Assembly (NCBI RefSeq): GCF_001592875.1
Contig: NZ_LSOF01000024.1
Coordinates: forward strand, 54,338 to 118,337
DNA: 64,000 nucleotides
Reading direction: 5' to 3'
Origin: Pseudomonas sp. BMS12
Lineage (GTDB): Bacteria > Pseudomonadota > Gammaproteobacteria > Pseudomonadales > Pseudomonadaceae
Numbering within the stretch: the stretch's first letter is position 1; each line of letters begins with the position of its first letter. A model generated the notes under the pieces. It did not search any database, was not told the origin of the DNA, and saw only the letters and a list, made by a program, of their open reading frames with translations. Position numbers and translations under genes: made by a program. Below, in pieces: positions 32,700 through 41,336 of the stretch.

Positions 32700-33365
32700 A
32701 TGCACGAGCAAGACTACGCCCTAGCCCACGCGCAGGCGGACCAGCTGGAAGTCAGCAAGGTCCTGCGCAACACCTACAGCCTGCTGGCAATGACCCTGGT
32801 GTTCAGCGCCGTCTGTGCCTTCTTCAGCGCCCAGCTGGGCCTGCCGCACCCCGGCTTCATCATTACTCTGGTCGGCTTCTACGGGCTGTTCTTCGCTACC
32901 GTCAAGCTGCGTAACTCTGCGTGGGGCCTGGTCACTACCTTCGCTCTGACGGGCTTCATGGGCTACACCCTGGGCCCGATTCTGAACATCTACATGGGCA
33001 TGCCCAACGGCGGCGACATCATCAGTTCCGCCTTCGCCATGACAGCGTTGGTGTTCTTCGGCCTATCCGCCTACGTGCTGACCACCCGCAAGGACATGAG
33101 CTTCCTGGCAGGTTTCATCACCGCTGGTTTCTTCGTGCTGCTGGGCGCCATGATCGCCGGTATGTTCTTCGAGATCAGTGGTCTGCAGCTCGCTATCAGC
33201 GCAGGCTTCGTACTGTTCTCTTCGGCGTGCATCCTGTTCCAGACCAGCGCCATCATTCACGGCGGTGAGCGCAACTACGTGATGGCGACCATCAGCCTCT
33301 ACGTATCGATCTACAACCTGTTCGTCAGCCTGCTGCAAATCTTCGGCATCATGGGCGACGACTGA
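32700..33365 (+). CDS. Bax inhibitor-1 (YccA/BI-1) family membrane protein
   Basis: 221-aa protein with seven predicted spans. The BI-1 core TSAIIHGGERNYVMATISLYVS with its conserved acidic/hydrophobic loop near the C-terminus identifies the family; E. coli YccA, a member, modulates FtsH. The start at 32700 has TCAGGAG upstream. It precedes the tus genes but is separated from them by a terminator. Confidence 0.93.
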   Translation: MHEQDYALAHAQADQLEVSKVLRNTYSLLAMTLVFSAVCAFFSAQLGLPHPGFIITLVGFYGLFFATVKLRNSAWGLVTTFALTGFMGYTLGPILNIYMGMPNGGDIISSAFAMTALVFFGLSAYVLTTRKDMSFLAGFITAGFFVLLGAMIAGMFFEISGLQLAISAGFVLFSSACILFQTSAIIHGGERNYVMATISLYVSIYNLFVSLLQIFGIMGDD

Positions 33366-33384
33366 TAGTCACGCACTTCGACAG

Positions 33385-33406
33385 AGCCCGCTTCGGCGGG
33401 CTTTTT
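33385..33406 (+). terminator. Rho-independent terminator after the BI-1 gene
   Basis: AGCCCGC-TTCG-GCGGGCT followed by TTTT, about 20 nt after the stop codon. Confidence 0.9.
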
Positions 33407-33464
33407 CGTGTCTGAGCCGGCATCTGCGTTTATCATTGCGCCATTGCCGACACTCGGATTCCCC

Positions 33465-33857
33465 ATGAGATTCGCCATCGCCCTGTTCGCCCCAGGCCAT
33501 GCCCCCGCTTCTCGCCGTGCCCTGCGCTTCGCCCAGGCGGCATTGGCGGGCGGACACGAGATAACCCGTCTGTTTTTCTATCAGGATGGCGTACATAGCG
33601 CTGCCAGCAATGTAGTAAGCCCTCAGGATGAACTCGACCTGCCTGGCGAGTGGCGGACCTTTGTCCAGGATCATCAACTCGACGCCGTGGTGTGCATTGC
33701 TGCAGCCCTGCGGCGCGGTGTGCTGAATGCCGAGGAAGCCCGGCGCTACAACAAGCCGGCAGCCAACCTGGATGCCCCCTGGGAACTGTCCGGTCTGGGC
33801 CAACTGCATGAAGCGGCGCAGATAGCCGACCGCCTGATCTGCTTCGGAGGCCAGTGA
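33465..33857 (+). CDS. tusD: TusD, sulfur relay protein
   Basis: 130-aa DsrE-family protein of the TusBCD complex, which passes sulfur from TusA to TusE for 2-thiolation of tRNA wobble uridine. The active-site Cys77 lies in AVVCIAAALRRG, equivalent to E. coli Cys78. Start ATG at 33465. The stop overlaps the tusC start. Confidence 0.94.
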   Translation: MRFAIALFAPGHAPASRRALRFAQAALAGGHEITRLFFYQDGVHSAASNVVSPQDELDLPGEWRTFVQDHQLDAVVCIAAALRRGVLNAEEARRYNKPAANLDAPWELSGLGQLHEAAQIADRLICFGGQ

Positions 33858-34216
33858 TGAGCAAGTCGATGCTGATCATTTCCCGTCAGGCGCCCTGGGC
33901 AGGGCCTGCCGCCCGCGAAGCGCTGGACATTGCCCTGGCCGGCGGCGCCTACGACCTGCCACTGGGCCTACTGTTTCTCGATGATGGCGTGTTCCAGTTG
34001 GCTACCGGCCAGCAGTCTTCCGCCCTGCAGCAAAAGGACCTCACCGCCAATCTGCAAGCGCTGCCCCTGTTCGGCATCGAGTCGCTCTATGTATGTACCC
34101 GCAGCCTGAGCGAGCGCGGTCTGGCAAATGCGCAACTCGGCCTGCCGGTGGAGCGTCTGGACGATTCCGCCGTCGGCCTGCTTATCGACCGCTACGACCT
34201 GCTGGTAACGATCTGA
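33857..34216 (+). CDS. tusC: TusC, sulfur relay protein
   Basis: 119-aa DsrF-family subunit (MSKSMLIISRQAPWAGPAAR). It uses the ATG at 33857, which overlaps the tusD stop by 1 nt (TGATG); an in-frame GTG at 33854 is less likely. As in other TusC proteins it is a structural partner in the TusBCD hexamer. Confidence 0.92.
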   Translation: MSKSMLIISRQAPWAGPAAREALDIALAGGAYDLPLGLLFLDDGVFQLATGQQSSALQQKDLTANLQALPLFGIESLYVCTRSLSERGLANAQLGLPVERLDDSAVGLLIDRYDLLVTI

Positions 34217-34515
34217 TGGCCACGCTGCATTTGCTTTCCCACTCCCCCTTCAGCGACAGCCGCCTGAGCAGTTGCTTGCGCCTACTCGGTCCGCATGATG
34301 GTCTGCTACTGACCGGCGACGCGGTCTACGCTCTGCAGCCCGGCACAGCCCAACTTCAGGCACTAGAGCTGATGCCGGCAACTATCGCCCTGTATGCCCT
34401 GGCAGAAGACCTGCAGGCGCGCGCCATGACCGTGCCAGCCCGTGCCCAGGCCATCGACTATCCGGCATTCGTCGAGCTCTGCGGCCTGTACGCCAAGGTC
34501 AACAGCTGGCTATGA
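34216..34515 (+). CDS. tusB: TusB, sulfur relay protein
   Basis: 99-aa DsrH-family subunit (MATLHLLSHSPFSDSRLSSC). It overlaps tusC by 1 nt and tusE by ATGA. The segment LLTGDAVYAL matches the family core. Confidence 0.92.
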   Translation: MATLHLLSHSPFSDSRLSSCLRLLGPHDGLLLTGDAVYALQPGTAQLQALELMPATIALYALAEDLQARAMTVPARAQAIDYPAFVELCGLYAKVNSWL

Positions 34516-34847
34516 ATGCACTACTGGTCGAAGGCAAAGAAATTGCCCTGGACAAGGATGGCTATCTGGTCGAACTAAACGACTGGTCGAGCACCGTTGC
34601 CGATGCCCTTGCTGCCCGCGAGGAGCTGCAACTGACGCCCGAACATTGGCAGGTCATCAACCTGTTGCGCGATTTCTACGCCGAATTCCAGCTCTCGCCA
34701 GCCACCCGGCCACTGATCAAATACGTATCCCTGAAGCTCGGCCCGGACGTGGGTAACAGCCTGCACCTGAACCGCCTGTTCAAAGGAACTCCTGCGAAGC
34801 TTGCTGCCAAGCTCGCCGGCCTGCCGAAACCCACGAACTGTCTCTGA
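34512..34847 (+). CDS. tusE: TusE, DsrC-family sulfur carrier
   Basis: 111 aa. It takes persulfide from TusD on its penultimate Cys110 (PKPTNCL) and delivers it to MnmA. The DsrC fold signature DKDGYLVELNDWS and LTPEHWQVINLLRDFYAEF is clear. Last gene of tusDCBE. Confidence 0.95.
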   Translation: MNALLVEGKEIALDKDGYLVELNDWSSTVADALAAREELQLTPEHWQVINLLRDFYAEFQLSPATRPLIKYVSLKLGPDVGNSLHLNRLFKGTPAKLAAKLAGLPKPTNCL

Positions 34848-34856
34848 AAACTCGCC

Positions 34857-35843
34857 ATGAATCTTGTCGCACCACCGGAACACCCCTTTGCCCAGTTCGT
34901 ACGCATCCTCGGCAAGGGCAAGCGCGGCGCCCGCAACATGACGCGGGAAGAGGCTCGCGAAGCCATGGGCATGCTGCTGGACGGCAAGGTCGAGGATACC
35001 CAGTTGGGTGCCTTCCTCATGCTGCTAAGGCACAAGGAAGAGAGCGCGGAAGAGCTCGCCGGCTTCACCGAAGCGATACGCGCACGCTTGCAAGCGCCGG
35101 CCATTGCCGCGGATATCGACTGGCCAACCTACGCCGGCAAGAAGCGCCATCTACCCTGGTTCCTCCTTGCCATCAAGGCCCTGGCCAACAGCGGGCTACG
35201 CATCCTGATTCACGGTGGTGGCGCACACACCGCAGGCCGCCTGTACAGCGAGCAACTGCTGACGTTGTTGGAGATTCCGCTGTGCCGGGACTGGCAACAG
35301 GTCGGCAGCGCCCTCGACGAGCACAACCTGGCCTTTACCCCGCTCGGCGCCTGGGCGCCGCAGTTGCAGCGCATGATCGACCTGCGCAACACCCTGGGCC
35401 TGCGCTCTCCCATCCACTCCCTGGCGCGCATCCTCAACCCGCTAGGGGCAAAGGTCGGCTTACAAAGCATCTTCCACCCCGGCTACCAGGCCGTGCATCG
35501 CGAGGCGAGCCAACTGCTGGGCGATCACGTGGTGGTGATCAAGGGCGAAGGTGGGGAAATCGAGGTCAACCCCGATGGTGCCTGCCATTTGTACGGCAGC
35601 GAGGGTGGCAGCAACTGGGATGAGGAGTGGCCGGCGCTATCCGCCCAGCGCCACGTCAAGCCCGAAAGCCTGGAGCCGGAGCATCTGCAGGCCTTCTGGC
35701 GTGGTGATGTGGATGATGACTATGGCCGCCTGGCCGTTCTGAGCACCATGGCGCTGGCCCTGCGCGCACTGGGAGAACCACGCGATACGGCTTTCGCCCG
35801 CGGCGAGGAAATCTGGCGCAAGCGCCACACCCCGTCGCAATAG
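34857..35843 (+). CDS. TrpD2/YbiB-like glycosyltransferase-fold protein
   Basis: 328 aa related to anthranilate phosphoribosyltransferase (TrpD): N-terminal helical domain (TREEAREAMGMLLDGKVEDTQLGAFLM) and an alpha/beta domain with ILIHGGGAHTAGR in place of the PRPP-binding loop. YbiB/TrpD2 proteins bind nucleic acid and lack TrpD activity in E. coli. It follows tusE after 9 nt, so it is probably in the same operon. Confidence 0.87.
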   Translation: MNLVAPPEHPFAQFVRILGKGKRGARNMTREEAREAMGMLLDGKVEDTQLGAFLMLLRHKEESAEELAGFTEAIRARLQAPAIAADIDWPTYAGKKRHLPWFLLAIKALANSGLRILIHGGGAHTAGRLYSEQLLTLLEIPLCRDWQQVGSALDEHNLAFTPLGAWAPQLQRMIDLRNTLGLRSPIHSLARILNPLGAKVGLQSIFHPGYQAVHREASQLLGDHVVVIKGEGGEIEVNPDGACHLYGSEGGSNWDEEWPALSAQRHVKPESLEPEHLQAFWRGDVDDDYGRLAVLSTMALALRALGEPRDTAFARGEEIWRKRHTPSQ

Positions 35844-35845
35844 GA

Positions 35846-36250
35846 TCAGGAGTGCTGTTTCTGCGCCTTGTGCAAGCGACTGACCAGCTCGGCCTCGGCC
35901 TGGCTCAGCCCGCAGGACTGAGTCAGGTCATCAGCACTAGCCCCCATTCCGACCAGCCGCGCCGCCTGCGTAAAGGACAGGCTGGTGGGGTCACGCTGTT
36001 CGATCTGGGTGAGCTTGTCCGGTAGCGGAGCGACCACCCGGCGCAGCTCATGTAGCTCTTCGCCCATACGGATACTGCCGGTCAGATAAGCGTCCAGACG
36101 CTTGCCCAGCTCCTTGAGGCGTTGATCGCGCATGGCGTCGCGCTCCTTCTGCAGCTCGGCCTGCTGACGCAACTTCAGTGATAACTGATAGCAAGCGACT
36201 GCGAGCACCACGCAGAACAGGCCCAGCACGGCCACCGCGATCTCAAGCAT
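35846..36250 (-). CDS. DUF2802 protein of the polar chemotaxis cluster
   Basis: 134 aa: one N-terminal membrane span (LEIAVAVLGLFCVVLAVACY), a coiled coil, and a C-terminal DUF2802 region with a helix-turn-helix-like pattern (AARLVGMGASADDLTQSCGL-SQAEAELV). It is the last gene after cheW, as in other Pseudomonas. The role is unknown. Confidence 0.88.
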   Translation of the reverse strand: MLEIAVAVLGLFCVVLAVACYQLSLKLRQQAELQKERDAMRDQRLKELGKRLDAYLTGSIRMGEELHELRRVVAPLPDKLTQIEQRDPTSLSFTQAARLVGMGASADDLTQSCGLSQAEAELVSRLHKAQKQHS

Positions 36251-36253
36251 GGG

Positions 36254-36733
36254 TCAGATGCTCTCCAGCTCGGACCACTCTTCCTCGGTCATCATCTTGT
36301 CCAGCTCGACCAGGATCAGCAGCTCGCCGTTCTTGTTGCATACACCCTGAATGAACTTGGCGGACTCATCGTTACCCACATTGGGCGCGGTCTCCACCTC
36401 GGACTGACGCAGATAGACGACCTCGGCAACACTGTCGACCAGGATGCCGACCACCTGCTTGTCCGCCTCGATGATGACGATACGGGTGTTGTCGGTCACC
36501 GGTGCCGGCGACAGGCCGAAACGCTGGCGGGTATCGATGACCGTAACCACATTGCCACGTAGGTTGATGATGCCCAGCACATAGGCCGGAGCCCCCGGAA
36601 CCGGGGCGATCTCGGTGTAGCGCAGGACTTCCTGCACCTGCATCACGTTGATGCCGTAGGTCTCGTTATCCAGGCGAAAGGTCACCCACTGCAGAATTGG
36701 ATCTTCGGAACCTTGCGCTGACGATTTCTTCAT
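36254..36733 (-). CDS. cheW: CheW, chemotaxis coupling protein
   Basis: 159-aa adaptor linking chemoreceptors to CheA. CheW fold motifs: LDNETYGINVMQVQEVLRYT, GAPAYVLGIINLRGNVVTVID and DSVAEVVYL. It lies downstream of parP with an 84-bp gap. Confidence 0.96.
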   Translation of the reverse strand: MKKSSAQGSEDPILQWVTFRLDNETYGINVMQVQEVLRYTEIAPVPGAPAYVLGIINLRGNVVTVIDTRQRFGLSPAPVTDNTRIVIIEADKQVVGILVDSVAEVVYLRQSEVETAPNVGNDESAKFIQGVCNKNGELLILVELDKMMTEEEWSELESI

Positions 36734-36817
36734 GTCCCTAGCCTCGGTCTGATTGCCGCCTCTGGCGGCGTTCGCGGGTTTGCCCGCTTGTCGTTAACTA
36801 TAGAGCGCCTGCCGGCA

Positions 36818-37645
36818 TCAGTGCGGACGGGCGGCTCCGTTGCGGGTGGCGCCACTGGCAATCATCCCGGCCAGGGCCGAGACATCCAGCAACGCACACA
36901 TGTGTTCGATCACCGTGCCGGCCAGCCAGGGCCGCTGCGAGCGCTGGCTGCGCCACTTGATCTCGCTCGGATCCAGGCGAATCGAGCGACTCACCTGATG
37001 TACGGCCAGCCCCCACTCGAAACCCTCGACAGAGATCACGTACTGCAGGCCTTCGCGGAAATCCTCGCGATAGCGCTCGGGCATGACCCAGCGTGCGGTA
37101 TCCAGAACCTTCAGATTGCCCGCCTGGCAAGGCAGGATACCGAGGAACCAGTCCGGCTGACCGAACAGCGGCGTCAATTCGGTATCCGCCAGCGGGTAGA
37201 TGGTGCCCAGACACACCAATGGCACCGCCAGGGTCAGACCGGCCACATCGAACAGCAGGCACTCGAACGGCTCTTCCGCCCAGTCCGGGCGCCCTTCCAG
37301 ACTTACGGCTGCGGCTGGCTCAATAACTGACTGCACCACAACCTGTGGCGGTTCGACGACTTCCTTAACTGGCTCGACCTTGACCTCCAACGGCACGTCC
37401 GGCAGACGCAACTCGATGGTCGGCAACACCCGGGGCGCGGGCTCGGCCACTGCCAAAGGCTTGACCAGCACTGGGCGCGGCTCCTCGCGGCGGGCATCGC
37501 GAATCTGCTCTTCCAGTACCGCAGCCTCGAACTCATCGAGGCCATCGCTCAGCTCCAGCTCGGCAGCCGCCTCCTGCAGCAGGGCATCCAGATAGGACTG
37601 CAGGGCCAGCTGAGAGCGAGTGGTGGGAACGGCAGTGCGACTCAT
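36818..37645 (-). CDS. parP: ParP, CheW-domain polar-localisation protein
   Basis: 275 aa. A Pro/Val-rich N-terminal half (VLVKPLAVAEPAPRVLPTIE) precedes a C-terminal CheW-like domain (about 145-265, LLFDVAGLTLAVPLVCLGTI). In Vibrio and Pseudomonas, ParP tethers CheA arrays at the pole together with ParC. I used the ATG at 37645; an in-frame GTG lies 12 bp upstream. It is directly after parC. Confidence 0.9.
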   Translation of the reverse strand: MSRTAVPTTRSQLALQSYLDALLQEAAAELELSDGLDEFEAAVLEEQIRDARREEPRPVLVKPLAVAEPAPRVLPTIELRLPDVPLEVKVEPVKEVVEPPQVVVQSVIEPAAAVSLEGRPDWAEEPFECLLFDVAGLTLAVPLVCLGTIYPLADTELTPLFGQPDWFLGILPCQAGNLKVLDTARWVMPERYREDFREGLQYVISVEGFEWGLAVHQVSRSIRLDPSEIKWRSQRSQRPWLAGTVIEHMCALLDVSALAGMIASGATRNGAARPH

Positions 37646-37730
37646 AGGGCGATCCACGAAAGAGGTCTGTAAAGCCTATCGGCAAGCATACGCGCCGACT
37701 TGAACCAATCTGTTCAGCATAGCCGGCCTG

Positions 37731-38519
37731 TCAGGCTACCTGAGAGGCCGGCTGGGCCGCTAGCAGGTGTTTGAGCAGCGCACGGTAGGCAATCACGCCG
37801 CGACTGTTCGCGTCGAACTGGGATGGCGTGAGTCCGGCCCGACTGGCATCGCGCAAGCGCGTATCCACCGGGACATAAGCCTGCCAGAGATGATCGGGAT
37901 AGCTGTTGCGCAGGACCCGCAGGGTGCTCAAGGAGGCCTGGGTACGCCGGTCGAACAGAGTCGGCACTATGACGTAGGGCAAGGCCTGCTTGCGCGAGCG
38001 ATTGATCATGCTCAGCGTGCTGACCATGCGCTCCAGGCCCTTGACCGCGAGAAACTCGGTCTGCACCGGGATCACCAGCTGTTGGCTGGCAGCCAGGGCA
38101 TTGACCATGAGAACGCCCAGAAGGGGCGGACTGTCGATAATGGCGTGATCGAACTTGTCCCACAGCTGCGCCAGACTCTTGGCGATAACCAGCCCCAGGC
38201 CGCTCTGCCCTGGCGACTGGCGCTCCAGTGTGGCCAGGGCCGTACTGGATGGCAGCAGGGCAATATTTTCGTGGCTGGTGGGCCGCAGCAGGCTGGCCGG
38301 CAAGCCGCTCGGCACAGTGCCCTGATGCAGAAACAGATCGAAGTTGCTGTGCTCCAGGGTATCTGGATCATGACCGAAATAGCTGGTCATCGACCCATGC
38401 GGATCGAGGTCGACTATCACCACGCGCTTGCCGGCATCGGCCAGCAGGCCTGCCAGGGCGATGGACGTGGTGGTCTTGCCGACCCCACCTTTCTGATTGG
38501 CTACTGCCCAGACTTTCAT
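37731..38519 (-). CDS. parC: ParC, ParA-like ATPase for chemotaxis array placement
   Basis: 262-aa ParA/Soj-type ATPase. The deviant Walker A is NQKGGVGKTTT (residues 8-18), with VDLDPHGS and IIDSPP for Walker A'/B. It positions chemotaxis arrays at the pole. The start is MKVWAVANQKGG at 38519; the longer frame to 38552 lacks support. Confidence 0.93.
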   Translation of the reverse strand: MKVWAVANQKGGVGKTTTSIALAGLLADAGKRVVIVDLDPHGSMTSYFGHDPDTLEHSNFDLFLHQGTVPSGLPASLLRPTSHENIALLPSSTALATLERQSPGQSGLGLVIAKSLAQLWDKFDHAIIDSPPLLGVLMVNALAASQQLVIPVQTEFLAVKGLERMVSTLSMINRSRKQALPYVIVPTLFDRRTQASLSTLRVLRNSYPDHLWQAYVPVDTRLRDASRAGLTPSQFDANSRGVIAYRALLKHLLAAQPASQVA

Positions 38520-38571
38520 CTTTCTCGTCCCCCCGGCCTGGCCGCTGCCCAACCGAGAACTGGGTGGCGCC

Positions 38572-39453
38572 TCATGGCGAAGGCGTCGGATTATTGGCGG
38601 GACCTGTCACAGGCGCCGCTACCGAAGCAGCCGGTGCAGGTTGCGTGCCAGCCCGCTGCAGTGCGGCATCCGGCTTGGCGTTGCTGGCACCCACACCACT
38701 GATGCTACGACGCACATCCAGATTGCGCGAGATCACCAGCACTACACGCCGATTGCGCGCCCTGCCCTCTGCCGTCGCGTTGTCCGCCACCGGTTGAAAC
38801 TCACCATAGCCGACCGCCGCCAGGCGCCCTTCGCTGACCCCGTCCAGCGCCAGCATGCGCACGATGCTCGCCGCGCGCGCGGCAGACAGCTCCCAGTTGC
38901 TGGGGAACTGCGCCGTGTTGATCGGCAGGTTGTCGGTGAAGCCTTCGACGTGCACGGGATTCTCGTAGGGCGCGAGAATCCTGGCGACCTTCTCGATCAG
39001 GATAAAGGCGGTCTCGTTGGGTATCGCATCGCCACTGGGAAACAGCAGGCTCGAATTCAGCTCTATCTCCACCCACAACTCGTTCCCACGCACCGTGAGC
39101 TGCTCGGAAGCAATCAGATCGCCGAAGGCATCACGCATACTCGAGGCAATCTCCTCTAGCGGATCGCTCGGTTCGGCACTGGTGCTGCTGTTGGGGTTGT
39201 CCTCGATCATCGAGCGATCCGGCTCGGTGGTGCGCGGCTTCTCGTCACCAATCGGAATCGGTTTGATCGCCCGCTCCGGCTCGCTGAAAACCCCCACCAG
39301 GCTCTCCGACAGCACCTTGTACTTGCCCTCGTTGATCGAGGAGATCGAATACATCACCACGAAGAAGGCGAACAGCAGGGTGATGAAGTCCGCGTAGGAC
39401 ACCAGCCAGCGTTCGTGATTTTCATGCTCTTCGTGATTGCGCCGCCGGGCCAT
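38572..39453 (-). CDS. motD: MotD, flagellar stator subunit
   Basis: 293-aa MotB-type protein. The N-terminal span holds the proton-site Asp in WLVSYADFITLLFAFFVVMY. A C-terminal OmpA-like peptidoglycan-binding domain reads VHVEGFTDNLPI and LSAARAASIVRML. It pairs with MotC as the second Pseudomonas stator. Confidence 0.96.
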   Translation of the reverse strand: MARRRNHEEHENHERWLVSYADFITLLFAFFVVMYSISSINEGKYKVLSESLVGVFSEPERAIKPIPIGDEKPRTTEPDRSMIEDNPNSSTSAEPSDPLEEIASSMRDAFGDLIASEQLTVRGNELWVEIELNSSLLFPSGDAIPNETAFILIEKVARILAPYENPVHVEGFTDNLPINTAQFPSNWELSAARAASIVRMLALDGVSEGRLAAVGYGEFQPVADNATAEGRARNRRVVLVISRNLDVRRSISGVGASNAKPDAALQRAGTQPAPAASVAAPVTGPANNPTPSP

Positions 39454-39457
39454 GGCA

Positions 39458-40198
39458 TCAATCCATGAAGCCTTGCAGCTTCAGCTCGATGGAGCGCGGG
39501 TTCTCACCCTCCGCGATGGAGAGAATGCCTTCCAAGAGCATCTCTCGGTAACGCGACTGGCGCGCGGCAATGGCCTTGAGCTTGTTGCCCACGGGCAACA
39601 GCAGCAGGTTGGCGAAGGCCACGCCATAGATGGTGGCGACGAAGGCGACGGCAATGCCGCTACCGAGCTTGCTCGGGTCGGCCAGGTTGCCCATCACATG
39701 AATTAGGCCCATTACTGCACCGATGATACCGATGGTCGGCGCATAGCCGCCCATGCTCTCGTACACCTTGGCCGCCTGGATATCGCGCGCTTCCTGGGTG
39801 TAAAGATCGACCTCGAGGATACTGCGGATAGCTTCCGGCTCCGCGCCGTCGACCAGCAGCTGCAGGCCTTTGCGCGCGTAGGGATCGGGCTCGGCATCGG
39901 CCACCGGCTCCAGGCCGAGCAGTCCCTCCTTGCGCGCGGTCATGCTCCAGCCGACGACCCGATTGATACCGCCAGCCAGGTCGATATGCGGGGGAAAAAC
40001 GATCCAGCGCAGAATCACCAACGAACGCTTGAAGACATTCATCGGCGCCTGGAGAAACGCGGCGCCCAAGGTGCCGCCGATCACGATCAACGCCGCCGGA
40101 CCATTTAGCAAAGCACCTGCATGGCCGCCTTCCAGGTAGTTGCCGCCAATGATGGCGACGAAAGCCAGGATGACACCAATGAGGCTGAGTACATCCAT
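39458..40198 (-). CDS. motC: MotC, flagellar stator subunit
   Basis: 246-aa MotA-family protein with four spans and the charged cytoplasmic loop that contacts FliG. Motifs: GGNYLEGGHAGALLNGPAAL, GGYAPTIGIIGAVMGLIHVM. The start overlaps the cheB stop by 1 nt (TAATG). Confidence 0.96.
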   Translation of the reverse strand: MDVLSLIGVILAFVAIIGGNYLEGGHAGALLNGPAALIVIGGTLGAAFLQAPMNVFKRSLVILRWIVFPPHIDLAGGINRVVGWSMTARKEGLLGLEPVADAEPDPYARKGLQLLVDGAEPEAIRSILEVDLYTQEARDIQAAKVYESMGGYAPTIGIIGAVMGLIHVMGNLADPSKLGSGIAVAFVATIYGVAFANLLLLPVGNKLKAIAARQSRYREMLLEGILSIAEGENPRSIELKLQGFMD

Positions 40199-41298
40199 TA
40201 GACGCAGACCTCGGCCAGATGGCGGCCGATATCGTCCAGGCTATACACCGCATCGGCCAGATTGGCCTTCACCACCGCCATCGGCATGCCATAGATCACG
40301 CAGCTGGCCTCATCCTGGGCCCACACCTGGGCACCGCCCTGCTTGAGCAGGCGTGCGCCCTCGCGACCGTCGGCGCCCATGCCGGTGAGCACCACCGCCA
40401 ACACCTTGTCGTTGAACGATTTGGCTGCCGAACCGAAGGTGATATCGACGCAGGGTTTGTAGTTCAAACGCTCGTCGCCGGGCAGGATGCGCACTGCGCC
40501 ACGCGGATCGACCATCATCTGCTTGCCACCAGGCGCCAACAGGGCCAGACCCGGACGCAACAGATCACCATCCTCGGCCTCCTTGACGGAGATCCGGCAC
40601 AGCTTGTCCAGGCGCTCGGCAAATGCCTTGGTGAAAGCCGCCGGCATATGCTGGATCAGCACGATAGGCGCCGGGAAATTGGCCGGCAGCTGAGTCAGAA
40701 CCCGCTGCAGCGCCACCGGCCCACCGGTAGAAGTACCGATGGCGACCAGCCGGTAGGCCTTACGTTTTGGGGCTGCACTACCAGCTGCCGGCGCCGCGGG
40801 AGCTGCTGCAGGCCGCGTAGCGGGTGCCGGGGCAGCCGAGCGAGGCGCCGGTGCGGCAGCCGTTGGTGCTGCAGGTGGACTGAAGGTACTGAAACGGCGG
40901 TTGCTGCGCGCAATGGTATGCACCTTCTCGCAGAGCATGGCCTTGACCTTCTCCGGGTTGCGCGAGATGTCCTCGAAGTTTTTCGGCAGGTAGTCGACCG
41001 CACCGGCATCCAGCGCGTCGAGCGTCACGCGGGCACCTTCGTGGGTTAGCGAGGAGAACATCAGCACCGGAGTCGGACAACGCTGCATGATGTTTCGCAC
41101 AGCGGTGATGCCATCCATCATCGGCATCTCATAGTCCATGGTGATCACGTCTGGCTTCAGCGCCAGAGCCTGATCGATGGCCTCGCGACCGTTGGTGGCG
41201 GTACCGACCACCTTGATTTCGGGGTCGGCGGAAAGGATTTCCGAGACCCGGCGGCGGAAGAAGCCGGAGTCATCCACCACCAGGACTTTGACTGCCAT
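40198..41298 (-). CDS. cheB: CheB, chemoreceptor methylesterase response regulator
   Basis: 366 aa. Receiver domain with phosphoacceptor Asp in VITMDYEMPMMDG, an Ala/Pro-rich linker, and a methylesterase domain with catalytic Ser in IGTSTGGP, His in IQHMP and Asp in GMGADG. The linker is long and low-complexity (PAAPTAAAPAPRSAAPAPAT). I preferred the ATG at 41298 to a GTG 6 bp upstream. Confidence 0.95.
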   Translation of the reverse strand: MAVKVLVVDDSGFFRRRVSEILSADPEIKVVGTATNGREAIDQALALKPDVITMDYEMPMMDGITAVRNIMQRCPTPVLMFSSLTHEGARVTLDALDAGAVDYLPKNFEDISRNPEKVKAMLCEKVHTIARSNRRFSTFSPPAAPTAAAPAPRSAAPAPATRPAAAPAAPAAGSAAPKRKAYRLVAIGTSTGGPVALQRVLTQLPANFPAPIVLIQHMPAAFTKAFAERLDKLCRISVKEAEDGDLLRPGLALLAPGGKQMMVDPRGAVRILPGDERLNYKPCVDITFGSAAKSFNDKVLAVVLTGMGADGREGARLLKQGGAQVWAQDEASCVIYGMPMAVVKANLADAVYSLDDIGRHLAEVCV

Positions 41299-41336
41299 AA
41301 ACACTCCAGAGCGGCCGGTTTACCGGCCTGATTCAA